Origin: Devosia oryziradicis
Lineage (GTDB): Bacteria; Pseudomonadota; Alphaproteobacteria; Rhizobiales; Devosiaceae
Length of the DNA stretch: 64,000 bases
Assembly (NCBI RefSeq): GCF_016698645.1
Contig: NZ_CP068047.1
Location: 3,011,001-3,075,000 of the forward strand
Direction of reading: 5' to 3'
The position numbers and the translations under genes were made by a program. Below are positions 23,633 through 30,691 of the stretch, one piece after another. The first letter of the stretch is position 1. Each line of letters begins with the position of its first letter. The notes below the pieces were generated by a model, which saw only the letters and a list, made by a program, of their open reading frames with translations, searched no databases and was not told where the DNA came from.

Positions 23633-23867
23633 ACCGCTCGCCGTTGACGTCGCCGTCACCGCGACGGTGCTTCGCGTCACCCTCGATGACGGCCGCGAAC
23701 TCTCGGTGCCGGTTGAGTGGTTCCCACGCCTGCGCGATGCGTCCGACCTCGACCGCGCCAACTGGCGCCTGATCGGCCGCGGCGAAGGCATCCATTGGCC
23801 CGCCATCGACGAAGACATTTCCGTCCGCGGCCTGCTGGCCGGCCACCGTCAGACGCGGGCGGCCTGA
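23607..23867 (+). CDS. DUF2442 protein, partner of the DUF4160 protein
   Basis: An 86-residue protein overlapping the preceding gene by 26 bases. The DUF2442 pattern is clear: VTLDDGRELSVPVEWFPRL, NWRLIGRGEGIHWPAIDEDISVRGLL. Some members are DNA-binding or partner proteins of helix-turn-helix antitoxins; no helix-turn-helix is visible here. It is transcribed against g3. Confidence 0.82.
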   Translation: MTTLTLQTEPLAVDVAVTATVLRVTLDDGRELSVPVEWFPRLRDASDLDRANWRLIGRGEGIHWPAIDEDISVRGLLAGHRQTRAA

Positions 23868-23872
23868 CCGGT

Positions 23873-24019
23873 TTGGATATCTTCGTTGCGCTCCTGCCCG
23901 TCATGCTTTTGCCGTTCGTCATTGCCGTCGGCGTGGTGGCGATTGCTCGCGGGGTCTATAGGATTGGGCTTCCACTCCTGGGTCTGGCGGTCGTGATAAT
24001 CGCCTACTACGGCCTCTAA
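23873..24019 (+). CDS. Possible small membrane protein after DUF2442
   Basis: TTG at 23873 opens a 48-codon frame five bases after the DUF2442 stop. The product is two hydrophobic helices (FVALLPVMLLPFVIAVGVVAI and LPLLGLAVVIIAYYGL) separated by ARGVYRIG. Its TAA overlaps the g3 TAG on the other strand. There is no good ribosome site, so it would depend on coupling. Confidence 0.38.
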   Translation: MDIFVALLPVMLLPFVIAVGVVAIARGVYRIGLPLLGLAVVIIAYYGL

Positions 24020-25170
24020 ACCCCCAACATCGCCCGCTTCTCCGCGTCGCTCAGAAACTCCGCTCCGCCCACCCTTGCCCACAGCGCCGCGCGATCCTCC
24101 GCCAGAGCCTCCACCCCATCGAAATCCGGGCTGACCACCGCCCCGCCAAAGGCCGGCGACAGCCAGTTGCTCAGCTCCTCGGCCACCCGCACCACCAGCG
24201 GGATCAGCGTCTGCCGCCATAGCGCCCGGTTGGCCTCGGCCAGGTTGGCATAGGTATTGTCGCCCGGAATGCCGAGCAGCATGGGCGGCACGCCGAAGGC
24301 CAGCGCGATGTCGCGCGCCGCGGCATGCTTGGCCTCGATGAAATCCATGTCGCGCGGCGACAGCGCGAGGGCCTTCCAGTCGAGACCACCCTCGAGCAGC
24401 ATCGGCCGGCCGGCATTGGCGGCGCCGGAAAAGTTCTGCTCCAGCTCCGCCTTGAGCCGGCTGAACTGGTCCTCGGTGAGGCTCTGCCCCGCCGCCGAAT
24501 AGACCAGCGCGCCGCTGGGCCGCGCCGCGTTGTCGAGCAGCGCCTTGTTCCACAGCCCCGCCGCATTGTGGATGTCGAGGCTTGTCTGCGCGGCCTCGAG
24601 CGGCGCCATGCCGTAGTGGTCGTCGAGCGGATGGAACAAAGCCATATGCAGCACCGCGGGCACCACGCCCTCGTCCTGCCGCAGCCGCGCCGTCCGCCCG
24701 CCGGCGGTATAGTCATAGGCCACGGGCCAGCCATCGGCCCCGGCCACCACCTTCATGCGGTCCGGCCTGAGCCCAAAGATGCCGCGCACCTCGCCATCGA
24801 CGATGCCCGCCTGCAGGTAGGCATTGCCCGCCGTCTGCAGATAGGCATAGACCGCCTCGAGCAGCTCTCCGCCCGATTGCCGCCCATTGGGCCGCGCCAG
24901 CAGCGTCGCCAGCGGGTGCTCATCCACCCGCCTGCCCCCCTCGCTCACCACCAGCGGCACGCGATTGGCCGTCTCGGCAATCAGCCTTACGCAGCGGTAG
25001 ACCACCGGATTGCGCGCAAAGCCCTGGTTGACCAGGCTGGCAAAGCCCCGATTGCTCCAGCTCGCCGCGCCAAGTTGGCTGAGGCTCAGCAGCGTATGCC
25101 CGGCAAAGCTCTTCCGCTCCGCAGGCGTGTTCATTCGCCCGCCCAGGAGGCGGCTGATCCAGTTCGGCAT
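24016..25170 (-). CDS. GTA g3 homologue, portal protein
   Basis: A 384-residue HK97-type portal: N-terminal SLVNQGFARNPVVYRCVRLIAETANRVPL, the central GVPPMLLGIPGDNTYANLAEANRALW signature and a helical C-terminus. ATG 25170 (MPNWISRLLGGR) has GAGGA about nine bases upstream; longer open frames lack a site. It lies 17 bp downstream of g2. Confidence 0.94.
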   Translation of the reverse strand: MPNWISRLLGGRMNTPAERKSFAGHTLLSLSQLGAASWSNRGFASLVNQGFARNPVVYRCVRLIAETANRVPLVVSEGGRRVDEHPLATLLARPNGRQSGGELLEAVYAYLQTAGNAYLQAGIVDGEVRGIFGLRPDRMKVVAGADGWPVAYDYTAGGRTARLRQDEGVVPAVLHMALFHPLDDHYGMAPLEAAQTSLDIHNAAGLWNKALLDNAARPSGALVYSAAGQSLTEDQFSRLKAELEQNFSGAANAGRPMLLEGGLDWKALALSPRDMDFIEAKHAAARDIALAFGVPPMLLGIPGDNTYANLAEANRALWRQTLIPLVVRVAEELSNWLSPAFGGAVVSPDFDGVEALAEDRAALWARVGGAEFLSDAEKRAMLGV

Positions 25171-25187
25171 GAGTTTGGTTCCTCGCC

Positions 25188-26444
25188 CTACAATCCGCGT
25201 ATCCGCGGCCGCATCTCGTTGAGCAGCAGGTCCGTCACCGCCCAGACCAGGGCATCGACCCGGTCCGGCGAGTGCCCGTCGCTCCGCCCATCCACGCCAA
25301 AGGCGCACATCTCGTCCTCAAGGGCCGTCAGCCCGTCGGCGTGGCTCACCAGCCCGCGGCCATAGAGCGCCGCGACGGGTTCGGCGCGCAGCCACTTGCC
25401 CCTGATAGCCCGCACTTCCCGAACCGGCACGGCGCCGTCGACCTGGGCGATCACCGAGCGCACCAGGTCGCCGCCCTGGTTCACCTCCACCACGATGGCA
25501 TCGGCCTGGTGTGCATGAAACGCCGCCACCGCCCGCCGCGCCCAGGCCAGCGGCGCCGCCGGCCTGACCGTGCAGTCTTCCAGCACCGCCACCCCCTCGC
25601 CCGCCCGACCGGCCACGACAATGCCGCAGGCATCCGAGCTGGCATTGCCCGTCACCGGTGGATCCACCGCCACGACGATCCGCCCGATCTGGCCGCCCTC
25701 GAAGCGCCGGAACATGCCACGCTGCCACAGCGCCCCCGGATCATCCTCGATCAGCTCGCCATCGAGCTCCTGCCGGCCGAGGAGCGTCCCCTCATAGCGC
25801 CCGACAACCGCCGTCATGAAGTCCGGCGCCAGGTGGGCGTGGTTGTCCGCGGTCCGCATATGGGTGAACACCGTATTGCTGTCGGTCAGCAGCCTTCTGA
25901 GCAGCGGTATCGGTCGCGGCGTGGTCGTTGCCAGTTGCCGTGGCTTGTCGCCAAGGCGAAGTGCGAACTGCAGGTTGTCCCAGGCCGAAGTTGCGTTGGG
26001 CCACTTCGCCACCTCGTCGCACCATGCTGCCGCAAATTGCGGTCCACGAAAGCGATCGGGGTCGGAGGCCGACATCAGCATGGCTTCCACGCCATTGGGA
26101 AACAGCAGCGTTCCCTGCCGAATGCGCGGCTGCGCGTCATCGGGAAAGACATCCAGGATGCCGCTTTCGCCCCGCACCATGATGGCCATGGCCTCCGTCA
26201 TTGTTTCGCCGACCAGGGCGATCGGCCCCACCCCGGCATTGACCTGTTCCCTTACCCATTCCGCGCCCGTCCGCGTCTTGCCGCAGCCTCGTCCACCCAT
26301 GAACAGCCAGGTCGTCCAGTTGCCCGCCGGCGCCCGCTGCGCCGGATAGGCCCAGTCCTGCCAGTCGAACAGCTGCTTGATGACCTCCTCGTCGGAAAGC
26401 TTGGCGACGCGGCGTTCGAACTTAGCGACGGCTGCGCTGTTCAA
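25188..26444 (-). CDS. GTA g2 homologue, terminase large subunit
   Basis: The packaging ATPase-nuclease of the GTA, about 418 residues. Walker A is GGRGCGKT within FMGGRGCGKTRTGAEW; the Walker B region is AAAWCDEVAKWP. RuvC-like nuclease acids are in VVAVDPPVTG and the end DRVDALVWAVTDLL. No ATG is near the conserved beginning; TTG at 26444, overlapping the g1 end by 23 bases, is the best start. Longer open frame to 26606 would overlap g1 too far. Confidence 0.93.
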   Translation of the reverse strand: MNSAAVAKFERRVAKLSDEEVIKQLFDWQDWAYPAQRAPAGNWTTWLFMGGRGCGKTRTGAEWVREQVNAGVGPIALVGETMTEAMAIMVRGESGILDVFPDDAQPRIRQGTLLFPNGVEAMLMSASDPDRFRGPQFAAAWCDEVAKWPNATSAWDNLQFALRLGDKPRQLATTTPRPIPLLRRLLTDSNTVFTHMRTADNHAHLAPDFMTAVVGRYEGTLLGRQELDGELIEDDPGALWQRGMFRRFEGGQIGRIVVAVDPPVTGNASSDACGIVVAGRAGEGVAVLEDCTVRPAAPLAWARRAVAAFHAHQADAIVVEVNQGGDLVRSVIAQVDGAVPVREVRAIRGKWLRAEPVAALYGRGLVSHADGLTALEDEMCAFGVDGRSDGHSPDRVDALVWAVTDLLLNEMRPRIRGL

Positions 26445-26835
26445 GGCGCTTGGCCAGCTTGGCACGCAGTTCCTGCATGTCGCGACGCGGCCGTGGTGCC
26501 TCGTCCTTGCTGTCATGGCCTGAAAGATGCGCCATCTTCTCGAAGTTCTTGATGATGTCGGCCAATTGCTGTGTCTCCTTGTCGCCCAGGGTTGCGCCGG
26601 TCGCACTGGCCAGCTTGCCCACCTGCTGTTCCAGCACGCCGAAAATCTTGTCGAAGGTCGCGGTCTGGCGTTCCCTCAGGGTCGACCGTCGCGACGGCCA
26701 ACGCTCCCGCCTCTGGCGATGCTCGAGCTGCCCCTTGGTTACGCCGAACCGCTCGCAGATCGTCCTGAGCGTATCGTCACTGTGCTCATAGGCATGCCGG
26801 ATTGCCGCCCAGTCCGGCGCTTGCGTTTCATCCAT
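26422..26835 (-). CDS. GTA g1 homologue, terminase small subunit-like
   Basis: A 137-residue protein beginning DETQAPDWAAIRHAYEHSDDT; residues 15-50 form a helix-turn-helix (LRTICERFGVTKGQLEHRQ), then a helical dimerisation region and a basic tail (RAKLAKRLEQRSRR). It is first in the cluster, and g2 overlaps it. The upstream 99 bp contain the GANTC-rich leader. RcGTA g1 is the small terminase, needed for packaging. Confidence 0.82.
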   Translation of the reverse strand: MDETQAPDWAAIRHAYEHSDDTLRTICERFGVTKGQLEHRQRRERWPSRRSTLRERQTATFDKIFGVLEQQVGKLASATGATLGDKETQQLADIIKNFEKMAHLSGHDSKDEAPRPRRDMQELRAKLAKRLEQRSRR

Positions 26836-26840
26836 CCAAT

Positions 26841-26915
26841 GACTCACTTGTGAATCGTCCCGACATCGCTGCCCGGAACCCATCGAATCCGCCACGGATT
26901 CGTCCATGCGGAGTC
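26841..26915. promoter_or_regulatory. GANTC-rich bidirectional leader with palindrome, upstream of GTA g1
   Basis: Five GANTC sites occur in 75 bp: GACTC 26841, GAATC 26852, GAATC 26885, GATTC 26897, GAGTC 26911. The middle two form the perfect palindrome CGAATCCG-CCA-CGGATTCG at 26884-26902. GANTC is the CcrM methylation site and marks GcrA-controlled promoters in alphaproteobacteria. The leader is shared by g1 (minus) and the KTSC gene (plus). Confidence 0.55.
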
Positions 26916-26934
26916 CAACCGGGAGAGACCCCCG

Positions 26935-27165
26935 ATGTCCGCTGCCATCCGCCATATCCATTACAAGCCTGCCGACGAGGAACTCTCGATCTGGTTCGGA
27001 CCCGAAGGCCGGCGCTACAAATATTTCGGCGTGCCCGAATTCATCTACGAAGCTTTGCGCGACGCCGAGTCGCGCGGCCGGTTCTTCAACCAGGCCATCC
27101 GCGGCCGCTTCGAATGCCGCTATGTCGACCCCGCTGAAAAGCGTAACCGCCGCTCGGCTTCGTGA
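26935..27165 (+). CDS. KTSC domain protein
   Basis: A 76-residue KTSC-domain protein: IRHIHYKPADEELSIWFGPEGRRYKYFGVPEFIYEAL, with AESRGRFFNQAIRGRF at the end. KTSC is a small domain named after its Lys-Thr-Ser-Cys core; its function is unknown. Ribosome site GGGAGAG precedes the ATG. Divergent from GTA g1. Confidence 0.85.
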   Translation: MSAAIRHIHYKPADEELSIWFGPEGRRYKYFGVPEFIYEALRDAESRGRFFNQAIRGRFECRYVDPAEKRNRRSAS

Positions 27166-27272
27166 CCCAATTTCGTGACCATGCCTGAACTATAGCCGAT
27201 CACCGTGACGCGGGGATAAGTCAGGGTGATTTTTCTGGCAAACGGCGGTGAACTGACCCTCTCCCGCCGGTC

Positions 27273-27388
27273 GTCACCCTCGGGCTTGACCCGAGGGCTC
27301 TTCACTTGACGATGTTGGGGATCGTGCCGCGGATGGCCCATCACCCGTGCTGAAAGTGGAGATCCCACGGGTCAAGCCCGAGGGTGAC
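27273..27388. repeat. Intergenic palindromic repeat, family B copy 2
   Basis: GTCACCCTCGGGCTTGACCC starts at 27273 and its complement ends at 27388. The same arm sequence is at 17762-17845. It lies in the 261-bp gap between the KTSC and DUF2147 genes, convergent there, so it may be a bidirectional terminator; the loop is much longer than in copy 1. Confidence 0.75.
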
Positions 27389-27426
27389 GGCAGGTGGATT
27401 TCTAGGGACGCTGCCCTCCCCCAGCC

Positions 27427-27819
27427 TCAGATCCTTACGAAATCCACGTTCTGGCAGGCGATCAGCTGGCAGCCGCGCAGGCTCATCTTGTTGCGGTTCA
27501 CCAGGGTCACCGATCCGGACACCGTCTGGCCATCATACTTCACCGTGCCGCGCCATTTGTTGGCGCCGGTCGACCGCGCGCCCTGCACCACATGCTTGTT
27601 GAGCAAAGCCAGGTTTTCCGGAGTGCGGGCATCCTTGCGCAGCCAGATCAGCTTGGCGCAGAGCGCCGTGCCGTCCCCGCAATAGCTGACCGAATAACGC
27701 GACTCGCCCGTCGTGGTCTGCCAGGTGCCGACCGGGGTCAGGTCCTGGGCAAAAGCAGGGGCCGCTGCACAAAGGGCAAAGGCGGCGGCGGCGATGGTCT
27801 TGAACATGGTCATGGTCAT
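27427..27819 (-). CDS. DUF2147 exported protein
   Basis: A 130-residue exported protein. The signal peptide ends at AAAPAFA-QD, followed by the DUF2147 beta-barrel: GTWQTTTGESRYSVSYCGDGTALCAKLIWLRKDA and KYDGQTVSGSVTLVNRNKMSLRGCQL. Four cysteines probably make disulfides. ATG at 27819 is nearest upstream to AGGAG, but 27813 has the better spacing. Function is unknown. Confidence 0.8.
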   Translation of the reverse strand: MTMTMFKTIAAAAFALCAAAPAFAQDLTPVGTWQTTTGESRYSVSYCGDGTALCAKLIWLRKDARTPENLALLNKHVVQGARSTGANKWRGTVKYDGQTVSGSVTLVNRNKMSLRGCQLIACQNVDFVRI

Positions 27820-27908
27820 CTCTCCTCTGTTGCAGCACAGAGTCGCCGCCCCGGGTTGAACGGGTTGAGAACCAATCGTTCGGATTGGGTTCATGTTCGG
27901 GCTTCCTT

Positions 27909-28032
27909 CACCTCTCCCTCTGGGGGAGAGGTCGACCGAAGGTCGGGTGAGGGGCCCTTTCTTTTATACCGCTGGGGAAAGGCCCCCTCACCCGCGGCTT
28001 CGCCGCCGACCCCTCCCCTAAGGGGGAGGTGC
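27909..28032. repeat. Palindromic repeat, family A-related, copy 3
   Basis: Several nested inverted repeats: CCTCTCCCTCTGGGGGAGAGG at the left, GGGTGAGGGGCCC against GGCCCCCTCACCC, and GCGGCTTCGCCGC between. It occupies almost the whole space between the DUF2147 and Hsp70-like genes and could act as a terminator for the Hsp70-like gene upstream of it on the minus strand. Confidence 0.72.
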
Positions 28033-28036
28033 CCCC

Positions 28037-29293
28037 TCACCCAAACTTCCGGGCCGCATCCATGGCCAGCCCCAGACCCACGCTGCCCAGAACGTCGGTG
28101 CGCACCAGTTCCGCTTCGGGAAACAGGCCCCTTAGCCGGCTGGAGATCGCCGGCACCTGGGTCGAACCGCCCGTCAGGATCAGGCTGTCGATGGCCGCGC
28201 CGGCCACCCCTGCGCGGCGCAGCGTCTCGGCAATGGTGTCCTCGATGCGCTCGACCGAATGCTGCAGCGCCTTGGTGAGGTCGCCCTTGCTCATCACGGT
28301 CTCGATCCGGCGCTCGCGCACCGGAAAGGCAAAGTCCGTCGTCTCGTCATCCGAAAGCGCGATCTTGGCGGCTTCCACTGCCCCAACCAGCCGGTGCCCG
28401 AGGCGATCCTCGATCAGCTCGATCATCATCTCGACGCGCCCGGGCGCGCGCGCCTCGCGCTGGGTACCGCGCAGGTCACGCAGCGTCTGCGCGTTATAGA
28501 GCCGGTTGATCCGGTGCCAGGTGGACAGGTCATAATAGGGCGCCACCGGCAGGTGCCGCTTGCCATCCAGCGTCATCGTGCCCAGGCCCAGTTCGGGCAT
28601 CACCTTGCCCATCGACAGCAGCCGATCAAAATCGGTGCCGCCGACATGCACGCCCGCCGTCGACAGGATGTCCTGGCTGCGGTCCACCGCCCGCGCCCGC
28701 TCCGGCGAAACGCGGATCACCGTAAAGTCCGAGGTGCCGCCGCCCAGGTCGACGATCAGCGCCAGCTTCTCGCCCGTCACCTGCCGCTCATAGTCGAGCG
28801 CCGCCGCGATCGGCTCGAACTGGAAGTCGACATGCTTGAACCCCTGCGCCCGCACAGCGCCCTCGAGCTGGCTCTGCGCCGCCGCATCGGCCACCGGATC
28901 GTCGTCGACGAAATGCACCGGCCGGCCGCACACCACCGTATCGACTTCCCCACCCAGTTCCGCCTCGGCGCGGCGCTTCAACTCGGCGATGAAGATACCC
29001 AGGATCGCGATGAAGCCATAGCTGCGCGCCTTGACGCGGGTGGTGTCGCCGATCAGCGCGGTGCCCAGCACGCTCTTGAGCGAGCGCATCAGCCGGCCCT
29101 CGGCCCCGGTCACATATTCGGCCACCGCCTGCCGTCCGAAATGGATGCTGTCATCCTCGAAGCCGAAAAAGATCACGCTGGGAATGGTCTCGCGGCCATC
29201 CTCGAGCTTCAGCAATTGCGGCACGCCGCCGGAATCGCGGCGCGCAATGGTGGAATTGGACGTGCCGAAGTCGAGGCCGCAAACAAGGGTCAT
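28037..29293 (-). CDS. YegD-like Hsp70-family protein
   Basis: The 418-residue protein is a short Hsp70-family ATPase: phosphate-1 motif GLDFGTSNSTIARRD at the N-terminus, LALIVDLGGGTSDFTVIRVS (phosphate 2) and LILTGGSTQVPAI (adenosine loop). It ends soon after the nucleotide-binding domain, so a substrate-binding domain is missing, as in E. coli YegD. It may act as an ATP-dependent partner of another protein. Monocistronic. Confidence 0.87.
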   Translation of the reverse strand: MTLVCGLDFGTSNSTIARRDSGGVPQLLKLEDGRETIPSVIFFGFEDDSIHFGRQAVAEYVTGAEGRLMRSLKSVLGTALIGDTTRVKARSYGFIAILGIFIAELKRRAEAELGGEVDTVVCGRPVHFVDDDPVADAAAQSQLEGAVRAQGFKHVDFQFEPIAAALDYERQVTGEKLALIVDLGGGTSDFTVIRVSPERARAVDRSQDILSTAGVHVGGTDFDRLLSMGKVMPELGLGTMTLDGKRHLPVAPYYDLSTWHRINRLYNAQTLRDLRGTQREARAPGRVEMMIELIEDRLGHRLVGAVEAAKIALSDDETTDFAFPVRERRIETVMSKGDLTKALQHSVERIEDTIAETLRRAGVAGAAIDSLILTGGSTQVPAISSRLRGLFPEAELVRTDVLGSVGLGLAMDAARKFG

Positions 29294-29373
29294 GGCATGC
29301 CGTCCATCTGGGAAATGCGCCAGGTCGGCGCGAGGGACGGGCTTCTTAGTGTCTCAAGGCGGCGATGGCAACC

Positions 29374-30036
29374 TCAAGCCGCGCGGGCCGGTTTCCGCTT
29401 GCGTTCGAGAGCCGGGCGGAGGTCGACGGCCTCCATGCGGCCCATGCCGCGGCGCTGGGCCTTCTTGAGCGCCTCGGCCCCGGCCTCGAAGAACTTGCGG
29501 TCATAGTTGCCGCTCGGATTGGTCACCGCCAGGCCCATGCTCAGGGTGACGATCCCGGCATGGCTCTCCTTGTGCGGCAGGGCGAGGTCCCGCACCGCGT
29601 CGCCCATCTTGGCCGCGATGGCCCGCGCCATCAGTGCCGGCAGGTCGGGCATCACGATGACGAAGCTTGCCGCGCCCAGCCGCAGGCAACTGTCCCCGGA
29701 TCGGGGCAGGATATCGGTGATCGCGCGCATGACCGTGAGCAGGCAGTCATCGGCCTCGGCACGGCCATAGGCGGTGAAATAATCGGCGAAGCGGTCGATC
29801 TCGATCACCACCAGGCTCAGCGATACCCGGCGCGCCGCCGCCTGGCTCCAGCCCTGGTGCAATTCTTCCTCGATCCGCGCCCCCAGCTTGGGCTTCATGC
29901 CGATCGACCGCGCGATCGCCGCCTGGCCATAGGCCGGCGCCCGCTCCTGCTGCACCGGGCGCATTGCCCCCAGCGCCGCGCGCACGCGCGTCCAGAAGGG
30001 TTCACTTGGCTCTTTGCTGATCGCAGTGTCGGTCAT
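29374..30036 (-). CDS. Degenerate GGDEF domain protein
   Basis: A 220-residue soluble protein with a GGDEF-like fold (residues 55-200: LSLVVIEIDRFADYFTAYGRAEADDCLLTVMRAI and SLRLGAASFVIVMPDLP in outline). The GGDEF active-site tetrad is RLGAAS instead, so it cannot be a normal diguanylate cyclase; it may sense nucleotides or be a scaffold. Arg/Lys-rich N- and C-termini. It stands alone. Confidence 0.82.
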   Translation of the reverse strand: MTDTAISKEPSEPFWTRVRAALGAMRPVQQERAPAYGQAAIARSIGMKPKLGARIEEELHQGWSQAAARRVSLSLVVIEIDRFADYFTAYGRAEADDCLLTVMRAITDILPRSGDSCLRLGAASFVIVMPDLPALMARAIAAKMGDAVRDLALPHKESHAGIVTLSMGLAVTNPSGNYDRKFFEAGAEALKKAQRRGMGRMEAVDLRPALERKRKPARAA

Positions 30037-30104
30037 GGTAGCCGCCTGTCCTGGGCTGGGGCACCGCAGGATCAGGCCACAACATGGTTAACGGTGTGTA
30101 AAGA

Positions 30105-30560
30105 TCACAGCCGCTCGGGCGGTTCCCATTCGGGCCAGTCGACCGCATGGTCTTCCCATTCGCCCGGCGCCACGTCCTGTTCGGCGAAAGTGCGGCCGCG
30201 GGCGGAGACGCCGACATCGACCACCGTCTGCGGGTCGCCCGAGATCAGCGGGTGCCACCAGGCCAGGCCCTTTCCCTCGGCAATGCGGCGATAAGCGCAG
30301 GTCGTGGGGATCCACTTGATCTCGGTGACATTCTGCGGCGTCAGCTTGATGCAGTCGGGCACCTTGGCCTGCCGGCCCGGATAGTCGGTGCAGGTGCAGG
30401 TATCGCCATCGAGCAGCTGGCAGCGGACGTCCGAGGTTATCAGCAATCCGCTGTCCTCATCCTCGAGCTTGATCAGGCAACAGCGGCCGCAGCCGTCGCA
30501 GAGCGCTTCCCACTCCGCCTCGGTCATTTCGTCCAGGGTTTTTTCGTCCCAGAAGGCCAT
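30105..30560 (-). CDS. YcgN/UPF0260 cysteine-cluster protein
   Basis: A 151-residue protein with CDGCGRCCLIK near the N-terminus and further cysteines at TCTCTDYPGR and DCIKLTP, the pattern of YcgN proteins, which are thought to bind zinc or iron-sulfur. The motif TTCAYRRIAEGKGLAWWHPLISGDP is invariant in the family. Divergent from the penicillin-binding protein. Confidence 0.9.
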   Translation of the reverse strand: MAFWDEKTLDEMTEAEWEALCDGCGRCCLIKLEDEDSGLLITSDVRCQLLDGDTCTCTDYPGRQAKVPDCIKLTPQNVTEIKWIPTTCAYRRIAEGKGLAWWHPLISGDPQTVVDVGVSARGRTFAEQDVAPGEWEDHAVDWPEWEPPERL

Positions 30561-30691
30561 CTTAATCCGTTGCTGTTATCGCTGTTGCCGGTTTGCTCTT
30601 GTCGGCAGCCGAGTGCAATCATATTCCAGCGATCATGTTGCGTTGATCGCGACGCGCGGACAACAGTCCGTGACCAAGTCAGGGGCCGTTG

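Noticed and set aside
23717..24019. A 100-residue frame ending in the small membrane ORF
   Set aside because: Its first half overlaps DUF2442 in another frame and is arginine-rich shadow sequence; only the 48-codon end is plausible.
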